Below, piece after piece: positions 18,746 through 27,122 of a stretch of 64,000 bases of DNA. This DNA is from JBMYRH01 sp049602155 (GTDB lineage: Bacteria > Myxococcota_A > UBA9042 > PHBI01 > JBMYRH01): positions 62,001 through 126,000 of the forward strand of contig JBMYRH010000002.1 of the NCBI GenBank assembly GCA_049602155.1. Reading direction: 5' to 3'. Numbering within the stretch: the first letter of the stretch is position 1; each line of letters starts with the position of its first letter. Under the pieces are notes generated by a model that was given only the letters and a program-made list of their open reading frames with translations, searched no databases and was not told where the DNA came from. The position numbers and the translations under genes are program-made.

Positions 18746-19096
18746 TAGGCGAGCAGTGCGTCATTTGTGGGCTTCGGCGCAAAGGAGTAACCAGTCTCAG
18801 CAGTCACGACAGCGTGACAGATATGAAATCATGAATCGTTGTGCTGCTAGCTCGTTGTCACAATCGATGAGCTGCCGCGGTGATTGCCAAGCGGCACACG
18901 ACGGGCACTACCGCGACTCTCTGGGCCCCTACGCGCGGTGTAAACTTTGTCTCCAACATGTTGAATTATTTCTCACTCGTAATGGGCCGTGTTGATGTAT
19001 CGCTTTGATAATACTAGTGTTGTAGTGTTGGAACACAACTTGCTCTCTGAAGAGTCGCCGCACTCTTTGTGACGAAGGGGCGCGCCCGGAGGACCT
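18746..19096. other. 351-base intergenic region between divergent genes, with repeat elements
   Basis: I see no gene here. It separates the pseudogene (minus) from the alpha-2-macroglobulin gene (plus). Notable elements are a perfect 6-bp inverted repeat GTCACG/CGTGAC with a 4-base loop (18803-18818), an AT-richer stretch at 18961-19030 containing GATAAT (19007-19012), and a tandem 8-base repeat at 19015-19030. A short palindrome GTGTTGGAACAC (19025-19036) overlaps the end of that repeat. These look like promoter/operator material for 19097, but no clean -35 is present. A GGAGGA ribosome binding site lies at 19088-19093. Confidence 0.45.
19015..19030. repeat. Tandem 8-bp direct repeat (TAGTGTTG x2)
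   Basis: Two exact adjacent copies of TAGTGTTG lie just downstream of a GATAAT hexamer and about 70 bases upstream of the alpha-2-macroglobulin start. The placement would suit a regulator site in the leader, but this is unproven. Confidence 0.5.
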
Positions 19097-22000
19097 ATGC
19101 TGCGCTTACGAGACATGACGACGATTACGTTCCTGACCTTGGCGCTGGTGGCGTGTGGGAAGGATGCCCCCATCAACGAACCCGAGGTCGAGAGCCACGG
19201 AGGGCCACCCGACCAGAGTTCGTCGGTCAACGTCTCGGTGGATGAGGCTGGGATTACCGCGCGCTTTGACGCCGGAGGGGCCACGGTGGTGGTCCCTGTC
19301 GAGATCACCGAGTTCGAGGGGGCTTCAGCCAACTTGAGCGTCTCCCTGACAGACCTCGACGGCACGATCCTGCATGAGGGGAGCGGCGACTTCGAGGTGG
19401 CCGACGGTCGAAACGCCGTCTCTGTGCGCCTCGACGACGCGACGGCTCCAGAGTCGCAAGTGGCACAAGCCGGTGTCTTGATCCGCTATCACGTCACCAG
19501 CGACGGGCTCTCCGCGAGCGGGACCCGAAGCTTGTATCACGCCATGGGCAAGCTCGGCCTGCGCATGTGGTCACCGTCACGCGTAGACGCTGGGACGCGC
19601 ACCGCCGTCAGGGTGTGGGTGCGTGACCTCCTCAGCGGCGAGCTCCTTGAAGGCGCCGAGGTCGAGGTTGCCGGCCAGACAGGCACGACTGACGCCCAAG
19701 GTCAGATCGCGCTCGATGTGGACATCCCAGAGGATGCTGTGGAGCTGGTGCTCGAGGCGATCGCCACGCATGACGGGCTCGAGGCCCGTGTGTCCCGGTA
19801 CATCTCTGTGGTGCCGGCGGGGGCACCGAAGCTCATGGTCTCTACCGATAAGCCGCTCTACCGCCCCGGGCAGACGATCCACATCCGCGCGATGGCGTTG
19901 GCCGCGAAGGATCTGACGCCGGTGAGCGCCGAGGCGATCACGCTCGAGGTGCTGGACGGCAAGCAGAACAAGATCTTCAAGTCGGACGTCGAGACAGACG
20001 ACTACGGCATCGCATCGTTGACCGCACCCCTGGCCATTCAGGTCAACACGGGGATGTATACGGTCCGCGCAATCACCGCCGAGATCACCCATGAGATCAC
20101 CGTGGAGGTCTCCGAGGAGAAGCTCCCCAAGTTTGCGCTCACCGCGAGCTTTGACGCCCCTTACTTCAGCCCGGGCGAGACGATCACCGGTGCCCTCAGC
20201 GCCCAATACTTCTTCGGTAAATCGGTCGTGGGTGCAGACGTCAGCATCGACATCACAGGGGCGGGCGCCGATCGGCCCTCGAATTTCAGCGGGACGACCG
20301 ATGGCGAAGGGCTGATGCCCTTTACGTTGCCCGGAGGCATCGCTGCGCCAGGCGTCACCCTCGCCGTCACAGTGACCGACACGGCGGGCTTCATCGTCAC
20401 CAAGATCTTCGAGGCCAAGGTCGCCACGCCTCAAATTTACGTGTCACTTCAGCCGGAGAGCTCTCGTATCCCAGAGGGGACCTCGTTCCGCGCCTTCGTT
20501 CAGTCTCGCAACCCGCTCGGGGCCCTCGTCGACGCGACGTGCACCCTTGGAGAGGCGGACGGCGTCCCCTTCGAGACCACCGGCGGCCTCGCGGTGGTCG
20601 AGACGACCTCGCAGCATCTCTATGTGAGCTGCCAAACTCCTGACGGGATTCAGGGGAGCGCCTCGATGTGGGTCTCGATGGTCTCAGCAGATAGCGGGCT
20701 GCTCTTGCGCTCTGATAAGGCGCTCTACGCCAAGGGCGATGACATCACGCTCAGCGTCATGGGGCCGGAGGACTTGGATGTCGCTTACGTCGACTGCATC
20801 CACCGAGGCCGCATCGTCGCCTCGCACACCCTCGAGATGGTGGATGGCGAAGGCGAAGTCACGCTGACCGCTGGTGACGGTAAGTCGGGCACATTGCACT
20901 TCACGGCCTACTTCATCCGAGACGACGAGGAGGTCGTGACCACTGATCGCGTCGCCTACCTCAGGCAGCCGGCGGCGCGCGTGTCGGTGTCGACCGACGC
21001 GGAGTCCTATTTGCCCGGCGCCGAGGCGTCCCTGACCTTTAAGCTCGAGGACGAGCAAGGGGCCGCCAAGGCCGGCGCGATCGGCGTCACCATCGCTGAT
21101 GAGGCGGTCTTCGCGCTCGCCGGTGGGACCGGCGCTCAAGATGTGCAGCGGTTCTTTCAGCTCTCCGACGCGCCTTCGCAGATCCACCCCTACGCGCTCG
21201 CTGAGGACCCAGAGGCCATGCAGATCGCGGCTGAGGCGGCCCTCGCGACCGTGAACTTAGGGGCCGAGGCCGACCTGGTGGGCTACACGACAGCGTCCTT
21301 TCAAGGGGCGGTCGTCAGCCTCGTCCAGGAGGCCCTGTATGAGATGCGCAATGAGGTCAGGAATGACTTCCAGGAGGCCAGCAACAGCGGGACCCTGACG
21401 CTGAATAACGGTAAAGAGGCCGTCGAGAGCTTGAACCTCTTCGACTTTTGGGGGCAACGCGTGGTCTTGGAGGCCGAGGTCTTCGAAAGCTCCTGGTCGC
21501 CTCGGATGCGCATTCACATGCACTCCTTTGGGCCCGATGAGCTCGCCGACACCTGGGACGACTGGAGCTCCTCGATCAACGTGTCCTTTCCCCGGGAAGA
21601 CTCTGATGACTTCGGAGCAGAAGCTGGCATGGCACAGGACGCAGGGGCGTCGTCGTCAGGAGATTATGGCTACGAGTCCGAGCCCCAGGATCCCAGCGGA
21701 GGCCCGGACTCTGCAGAGGAGGCCCCGAAGAAGCGCGATGACTTCCCTGAGACGCTCTACGTGAACCCAGCGCTCATCATCGACCAGACCGGTGAGACCA
21801 CGGTCACGCTGCCCTTGGCGGACGCGATCACCAGCTGGCGTGTCTCGATGATCGGCAACACGATGGACGGCCTCGTCGGTGGCGGCATGGGCGGCATCAC
21901 CGTCTTCCAAGAGTTCTTTGTCGACGTCGACCTGCCCCGCAAGCTCACACAGAATGACCGCATGGCCCTGCCTGTCGGCGTCTTCAACTTTGGCGACACC

Positions 22001-23836
22001 GAGCAATCGGTCGAGGTGACGGTCACAGAGGCCGCTTGGTTTGAGCTCGGTAGCGCCGCATCACAGACCGTGACAGTGCCTGCTGGTGCGTCCATCGCGG
22101 TCCCCTTTGACGTGACGGTGCGCGACGCGGGCTACCACGAGCTTGAGGTCACCGCGTTGGCGAGCTCAGGCTCCGGAGATCAGATCGGCCGCACGGTGCA
22201 GGTCATCCCGGACGGCCAGCGCATTGACGTGGGCGTTAGCGGGCCCTTGGAGGGCACCGTGACCAACACGGTGACCTTCCCGGTCAACAGCATCGAGGGG
22301 GGTAATGACGCCCTGCTTAAGCTCATGGGTGGCTCCAGCGCGCAGGTCGTTGACGGTGTCGAGGCGCTCCTCAAGACGCCTCGCGGCTGCTTCGAGCCGA
22401 TGATGAACAGCACGTGGATCAACGCCTTGATCTTGGACTACATGGGCTGGACCGACGCAGGGAGCCCGGACCTAGAGGCCACGGCCAGCGCGAACCTCGA
22501 CGACGGGATTCAGCAGTCGATCACCTTCGAGTGCACCGGCGGCGGCTTCACGTGGTTCGGTGACCCGGATCCGGCGCACCCCATCCTCACCGCGTTTGCG
22601 TTGCTGATGTTCGAGGACATTCGGGTGAACAAGAACGTCGACGAGGGCTTGGTGAACCGCGCGCTCAGCTTCTTGGAGGGTCAACAGCAGCCTGACGGCT
22701 CCTGGGACACGACTCAGCACACGAAGAACCAGGTCATCGAGTGGGATGCCCTGCGCACGACCTGCATCGTCGCCAATGGCCTTGCTGCGAACGGCACAGG
22801 GGACGCAGGTCGCTTGGGCAACGCAGTCGCATTCATCGACACGGCGATGAACCTCGAGCAGGCCGACAGCTACACCTTGGCGATGTGCGCCAACGCGCTG
22901 CTTGAGGCCGCGCCTGGTGAGGCGGTGACGGACGCGACGATCGCCGAGCTCCTCGCTCGCGCACAGACCGACGGCGATAAGGTCTACTGGGACAGCGACT
23001 TCCCCGGCGTCTCAAACGCGGGCGGCGAGGTCATCCTGGTCGAGACCACCGCGCTGGCCGCTCAAGCGATGTACAAGATGGAGCTCCCGCCGCAGCTCGC
23101 GGCTGGCGCCCTCAAGTTCTTGGCGAGCATGAAGTCCGCTGACGGCAACTTCCGCTCGACTCAGGGCACCATTCAGGCCATGCGCACCTTTGTCGCTGCG
23201 GCGAAGTTCGCAGCGGGAGAGACCGACGCAGACGTGGTCGTGCGAGCGGGCGACGAGGTCATCTTCGAGGCGCATATCGACAGCACGAACAGCGAGGTGG
23301 TGCACCTCGTGAGCTTGGCAGAGTACGCCGCTAGCGATGTCGACGTGACGGTCGAGGTCGTCGGCGAGGGCAAGCTCTACTACGCGCTGTCGAGCCGCTA
23401 CTACGAGTCCTGGGACCCTGCGTCCCGTCGTGTCGGTCCGAACATGGACGTCGATGTCAGCTACAGCGTGACCGAGATGACGACTGAGGAGTCGACGGTG
23501 GCTCAGGTGACCGTCATCGGGACGGGCGCCGCTGTCGGCCCTGGGGATATGCCGATGGTCGATATCGGTGTGCCGCCCGGGTTTGAGCCTGACTTCTCGC
23601 AGCTCGATCATCTCGTCGTCGCGGATGCCAACGTGGCGCGCTACGAGATCAAGGGTGACCGCGTGTGGATCTACTTGCATGAGCTCTCCCCCGAAGCAGG
23701 CTTCGAGGTGAACATCCCGATGAGCCCCCGCTTTGCGATGGAGATCAGCACCCCGCCAGCGCGCGCCTGGGAGTTCTTCAAGCCCGAGGCGTGGAGCGAG
23801 TCCTTGCCCGTTCAGCTTGTGGTCACTGACCCCTAG
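19097..23836 (+). CDS. Alpha-2-macroglobulin family lipoprotein with degenerate thioester
   Basis: This 1579 aa lipoprotein (signal ending LALVAC, Cys20) has the architecture of bacterial alpha-2-macroglobulins, which trap external proteases in the periplasm. A string of macroglobulin beta-domains includes STDKPLYRPGQTIHIRAM and VSTDAESYLPGAEASLTF. A Gly/Ser/Pro/acidic low-complexity stretch at about 835-890 is the probable bait region. The A2M domain (LADAITSWRVSMIG) and an alpha-helical thioester-type domain (about 1090-1330) follow, then a C-terminal receptor-binding-like domain. The thioester site reads RGCFEPMM (Cys1098) where the family has GC[GL]EQ; the Gln is Pro, so no thioester can form. 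ATG 19097 has GGAGGA three bases away. It is transcribed alone between FG-GAP genes; no penicillin-binding-protein partner is adjacent. Confidence 0.9.
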   Translation: MLRLRDMTTITFLTLALVACGKDAPINEPEVESHGGPPDQSSSVNVSVDEAGITARFDAGGATVVVPVEITEFEGASANLSVSLTDLDGTILHEGSGDFEVADGRNAVSVRLDDATAPESQVAQAGVLIRYHVTSDGLSASGTRSLYHAMGKLGLRMWSPSRVDAGTRTAVRVWVRDLLSGELLEGAEVEVAGQTGTTDAQGQIALDVDIPEDAVELVLEAIATHDGLEARVSRYISVVPAGAPKLMVSTDKPLYRPGQTIHIRAMALAAKDLTPVSAEAITLEVLDGKQNKIFKSDVETDDYGIASLTAPLAIQVNTGMYTVRAITAEITHEITVEVSEEKLPKFALTASFDAPYFSPGETITGALSAQYFFGKSVVGADVSIDITGAGADRPSNFSGTTDGEGLMPFTLPGGIAAPGVTLAVTVTDTAGFIVTKIFEAKVATPQIYVSLQPESSRIPEGTSFRAFVQSRNPLGALVDATCTLGEADGVPFETTGGLAVVETTSQHLYVSCQTPDGIQGSASMWVSMVSADSGLLLRSDKALYAKGDDITLSVMGPEDLDVAYVDCIHRGRIVASHTLEMVDGEGEVTLTAGDGKSGTLHFTAYFIRDDEEVVTTDRVAYLRQPAARVSVSTDAESYLPGAEASLTFKLEDEQGAAKAGAIGVTIADEAVFALAGGTGAQDVQRFFQLSDAPSQIHPYALAEDPEAMQIAAEAALATVNLGAEADLVGYTTASFQGAVVSLVQEALYEMRNEVRNDFQEASNSGTLTLNNGKEAVESLNLFDFWGQRVVLEAEVFESSWSPRMRIHMHSFGPDELADTWDDWSSSINVSFPREDSDDFGAEAGMAQDAGASSSGDYGYESEPQDPSGGPDSAEEAPKKRDDFPETLYVNPALIIDQTGETTVTLPLADAITSWRVSMIGNTMDGLVGGGMGGITVFQEFFVDVDLPRKLTQNDRMALPVGVFNFGDTEQSVEVTVTEAAWFELGSAASQTVTVPAGASIAVPFDVTVRDAGYHELEVTALASSGSGDQIGRTVQVIPDGQRIDVGVSGPLEGTVTNTVTFPVNSIEGGNDALLKLMGGSSAQVVDGVEALLKTPRGCFEPMMNSTWINALILDYMGWTDAGSPDLEATASANLDDGIQQSITFECTGGGFTWFGDPDPAHPILTAFALLMFEDIRVNKNVDEGLVNRALSFLEGQQQPDGSWDTTQHTKNQVIEWDALRTTCIVANGLAANGTGDAGRLGNAVAFIDTAMNLEQADSYTLAMCANALLEAAPGEAVTDATIAELLARAQTDGDKVYWDSDFPGVSNAGGEVILVETTALAAQAMYKMELPPQLAAGALKFLASMKSADGNFRSTQGTIQAMRTFVAAAKFAAGETDADVVVRAGDEVIFEAHIDSTNSEVVHLVSLAEYAASDVDVTVEVVGEGKLYYALSSRYYESWDPASRRVGPNMDVDVSYSVTEMTTEESTVAQVTVIGTGAAVGPGDMPMVDIGVPPGFEPDFSQLDHLVVADANVARYEIKGDRVWIYLHELSPEAGFEVNIPMSPRFAMEISTPPARAWEFFKPEAWSESLPVQLVVTDP

Positions 23837-23853
23837 CGGGTCGCCGTGTTCGT

Positions 23854-23886
23854 GTGGGGTGCCTGGCGCGAGGGTCAGGCCCCCAC
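23854..23886. terminator. Probable bidirectional terminator hairpin
   Basis: GTGGGG-T-GCCTG pairs with CAGGC-CCCCAC across a 10-base loop, giving an 11-bp stem with one bulged T. It lies between the convergent ends of the A2M gene (23836) and the FG-GAP gene, overlapping the last codons of the latter. There is no U-tract. Confidence 0.5.
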
Positions 23887-26800
23887 CTTCTCCCGGAGGC
23901 GGCGCTGGCGCAGGGCCACAAGCCCGAGCAGCGCGAGGGGCCAGAGCCATGGCGTAGAGGAGGGCGAGTGACTTGCGCATCCGCTGTCCTCGGTGGGGGG
24001 CGGATCCTCTGGAGTGTCTGGGTCCTCAGGCGCGCTCGCGGTCCCCGAGACGCTCACGGTCAGGGTCTCTAAGACGCGCCCAGCGAGCGTGACGGTCACC
24101 GTGATGGTGTCGCCGGTGGGCTCAGGCGCGATGGTCCCGGCGTAGGTCCCCGCGTCGGTCATGGCCATCGGGTCCTCCCATACGCCGCCGACCAGCAGGA
24201 CGGTGGGGATCGCCGCAGCGCCGAGGAGCTCGTCGTACTCGTTGATGAGCCCCACACGGAGCCGTGTTGTGGGGTCAGCGTCCGTACGGTCCACGCTCTC
24301 CTTCGAGAGCACCGCCCAGTGAGTGGTCACGGCTTCGCTTTGGTCGGCCCACTCGGAGGTCACGAATGCGCACTCTCCGAGCACGGTGCCGTCTAGGGTC
24401 TCGACAATGACGCGGCCCGGGCCGGCCGCCTCGGACGGCGCGATGGCGAAGCCCAGGTCCCACAGCTCGCCCGCGCGACGGAGGTCCATCACGACCTCGC
24501 CGCCCTCGACGCGCAGGGCCAGCGATGATGCTGAGACGCCGAGGATGTTCCCCGCCGCATCCAAGGCCGCGAGCGCCCCGAAGCTGCGATCGCCCCCCAC
24601 GCGCAACCGCGCGTGACTGAGGCCGCAGACGACCCTGTCGATTTGGTCCACCAACGCCTCTTCATCAGGGGGCTGGTTCACAGGTAATTCGAGGGTCCAT
24701 CCGCCGAGGTGATCGCGGACGAGGACCGTGTCAAGGCCGACCAGGTTCTCCCACGGCGCGGAGACCGTGAGGCGGTCGCGTCGGCCGAAGAGGAAGGCTT
24801 GCGTGCTCTCCACCTCATCGCCCTCAGGGGTGGTGAGGATCAGCTGACTGAGCACGTCGTTGTCCATCATCCCCGGCGGGGCGCAGAGGTGAACTTGCCA
24901 CCCGAGGGGCTCCACAAGCATGTCGAAGGGCTTCGCTGGGTAGAGGTCGTACGTTCCATTGACGGGGTCTAAGCCGTAGCCGGCCGTGCGATTCCATACG
25001 CCGACCTCTGCGCCTGCCTCTCGCAACACCATGGTGATATCGGCCGCGTCTAGGGGGACATCGTAGCTCGCTACCAAGGCGCGGTGGGTGTCGTCTGTGC
25101 TGGACCAGGCGAGGTCTTGCCCCGCCACGTTTAGGGTCAGCGCGTCAGGCTTAAAGGACGCGTCTTCACCGACGTGCATGAGGCGGATGGTGACGGGATC
25201 GCCAGGGGTCGGGAGGTGTGGGCTCGTGGTGAGCAGCCAGGATGCCTCGCGGGCGGGCAGGGTCATCGGGGCGTGGGTGTCGAGGGTCACCAGGCCGGGC
25301 CCGGTCGCGGGGCGCTGAAGTTCGCAAGCAGCCTCACAGCAGGTCCACCCTCCTACGGTGTCGGCGACGCAGGCTTGTGCAGCCCCAGCGCCCTCAGGGT
25401 CGAGGGTGACGGTGTCTCCAGGGCCGAGGGTGAACCACTGAGGTTCCTCCGCTACCGACACCGTGGCGTCCGAGGGGATGTCATGAGCGCTGATGGCGCC
25501 TGAGGGCCACGTGACGGTCAGGGCGACAGGCTGATTGGCGCACCCCGGCCACGCGAAGTGGGCCTCATAGGCCGCGGAGGCGCCGATCTTGCCCCCCGAG
25601 GTGACATGACGCGTGAGCGCGGCACCACCGCACGTCGCGGTCACGATGGCGCCGGTGGCGGGTGAGCCGCTCACGGTCGGCTTAGGGCGCACGGTCAGCA
25701 GACGTGTGGTCGCCGGCACCTCGGTGGTGTTCGCCCAGTAGATGGTGCCCCCAGGCTGTGCGTCACGCCCCGCGTCCGGGATGCCATCACCCTCTAGGTC
25801 GCCCACGGCGAAGCAGATACCGTCGTCGGTGGCGTCCACAAACGGGGTCCACACGCGCGTCATCGCGCCGTCCTCCTCTTGGACGTAGGCCAAATCCGGA
25901 GCGTTGGTCACCGTGGTACGCGTGTTGATGATGCTGCGGACGCCATGACGGATCAGCAGGTCCATCCGCCCATCGACGTTGAGGTCCACGAAGGTTGGGG
26001 ACCATTGAGAGCGTCGGCCCAGGGACGACCAGAAGTGGTAGAGGCCGCGAGGGAGCGTCTCGTCGACGAAGCGCCCTGTGCCATCGCCTGTCATCAAGAG
26101 GTCGAAGCCGATAGAGGTGTTGAAGAGGTCGAGGTGACCGTCTCCGTTTAGGTCCCCCAAGGCGGCCCCCATACCGTCTGTGCCGATGTCCCACTGATGC
26201 TCTGAGGGCTCGAAGCTTGGGACGCTGTCGCCGGGGGTCGTGCGGTTGATGAGTAGGCGACTGTGACCGCTGATCCACGAGGCGTCGACGCTCTCCAAGA
26301 CGTCGAGCCATCCATCGCCGTCGACGTCAGCGAGCGTGACGCTCGTGGTCAACACCGAGCGCTCCGGTTCCAGCTCTATCGCCTCGAAGCGCCCTGCGCC
26401 GCGGTTCATGAGCACGACATCGGGGTGCCCTGTTTGTCGGTACGCCTCGTTATGAAAGCAGCCCATCGACAGGTAGATGTCGACGAGGCCGTCTCGGTTC
26501 AGGTCGCCAGAGGCGCTGTCGTAGAGGCAGTTCAATGCGACAGAAGGGAGTGGGAGGACCCCGAGGTCGATCCCAGCCGGGGTCGACCGGTACACGGTGA
26601 TGACATCGGTGAAGGCGAGCATCTCATCGTGACCATCACCGTCGATGTCGACTACCGCCAGAATGACCCTTGCGTCCTTATAGGTCTTGCTCGCTTCACT
26701 GGTAGAGGGCAGGGCGGTGAGCCCGAGCTCGCCGCTCTCTGGGTCACGCTCAAATTGCTCGAGGCCGAACCAGGACCAGAAGACGAGCTCGGGGTGGCCG

Positions 26801-26979
26801 TCTTGCGTGACGTCCCACCACACGGGAGTCCGCAGCTTGAAGTACGGGCTCTCCATGTTCGTGACGGTCCCGGCTCCGTCTGTTCGCCACGCTTGAAACG
26901 ACGCTGGAACCACGGCAGCCATCGCCTGCGACGAAAGCGCGAGGAGGGCACACACAAGGAGGGAAAGACGAGTCAGCAT
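23875..26979 (-). CDS. FG-GAP/UnbV surface protein with MYXO-CTERM-like tail
   Basis: This 1034 aa paralogue of the 14687-17830 protein has the same order. A signal peptide (MLTRLSLLVCALLALSSQ, cut after AMA) precedes FG-GAP/VCBS repeats (DVTQDGHPELVFWSW, GDLNRDGLVDIYL, DVDGDGWLDVLE). The UnbV-type segment (LTRHVTSGGKIGA, VTWPSGAISAH) and a long beta-rich region follow. The C terminus has SGCASHSPS, a hydrophobic helix and RQRRLREK. The last part fits the MYXO-CTERM sorting signal, so the protein is probably anchored or displayed at the cell surface. ATG 26979 gives a clean signal peptide; a GTG at 27015 would add 12 residues and cannot be ruled out. It is divergent from the GH31 gene. Confidence 0.85.
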   Translation of the reverse strand: MLTRLSLLVCALLALSSQAMAAVVPASFQAWRTDGAGTVTNMESPYFKLRTPVWWDVTQDGHPELVFWSWFGLEQFERDPESGELGLTALPSTSEASKTYKDARVILAVVDIDGDGHDEMLAFTDVITVYRSTPAGIDLGVLPLPSVALNCLYDSASGDLNRDGLVDIYLSMGCFHNEAYRQTGHPDVVLMNRGAGRFEAIELEPERSVLTTSVTLADVDGDGWLDVLESVDASWISGHSRLLINRTTPGDSVPSFEPSEHQWDIGTDGMGAALGDLNGDGHLDLFNTSIGFDLLMTGDGTGRFVDETLPRGLYHFWSSLGRRSQWSPTFVDLNVDGRMDLLIRHGVRSIINTRTTVTNAPDLAYVQEEDGAMTRVWTPFVDATDDGICFAVGDLEGDGIPDAGRDAQPGGTIYWANTTEVPATTRLLTVRPKPTVSGSPATGAIVTATCGGAALTRHVTSGGKIGASAAYEAHFAWPGCANQPVALTVTWPSGAISAHDIPSDATVSVAEEPQWFTLGPGDTVTLDPEGAGAAQACVADTVGGWTCCEAACELQRPATGPGLVTLDTHAPMTLPAREASWLLTTSPHLPTPGDPVTIRLMHVGEDASFKPDALTLNVAGQDLAWSSTDDTHRALVASYDVPLDAADITMVLREAGAEVGVWNRTAGYGLDPVNGTYDLYPAKPFDMLVEPLGWQVHLCAPPGMMDNDVLSQLILTTPEGDEVESTQAFLFGRRDRLTVSAPWENLVGLDTVLVRDHLGGWTLELPVNQPPDEEALVDQIDRVVCGLSHARLRVGGDRSFGALAALDAAGNILGVSASSLALRVEGGEVVMDLRRAGELWDLGFAIAPSEAAGPGRVIVETLDGTVLGECAFVTSEWADQSEAVTTHWAVLSKESVDRTDADPTTRLRVGLINEYDELLGAAAIPTVLLVGGVWEDPMAMTDAGTYAGTIAPEPTGDTITVTVTLAGRVLETLTVSVSGTASAPEDPDTPEDPPPTEDSGCASHSPSSTPWLWPLALLGLVALRQRRLREKVGA

Positions 26980-27087
26980 TCTTACGAAGGATGATAGGGA
27001 CTCACTGCGATGCACTCAACCGTGAGGGGGCGTTTCTGCGCGCTGAAGCGTCGCTAACTCGTCCCCGTTTCCCGCTGCCGATGGGGG

Positions 27088-27116
27088 TTGGCGGTCGCGA
27101 TCGCGGCTGCTATACA
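27088..27116 (+). promoter_or_regulatory. Sigma-70-type promoter giving a leaderless GH31 transcript
   Basis: TTGGCG (27088-27093), a 17-base spacer and TATACA (27111-27116). The expected +1, about 7 bases after the -10, falls on the GTG start at 27123. This would explain the lack of any Shine-Dalgarno. Confidence 0.5.
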
Positions 27117-27122
27117 CGCGCC

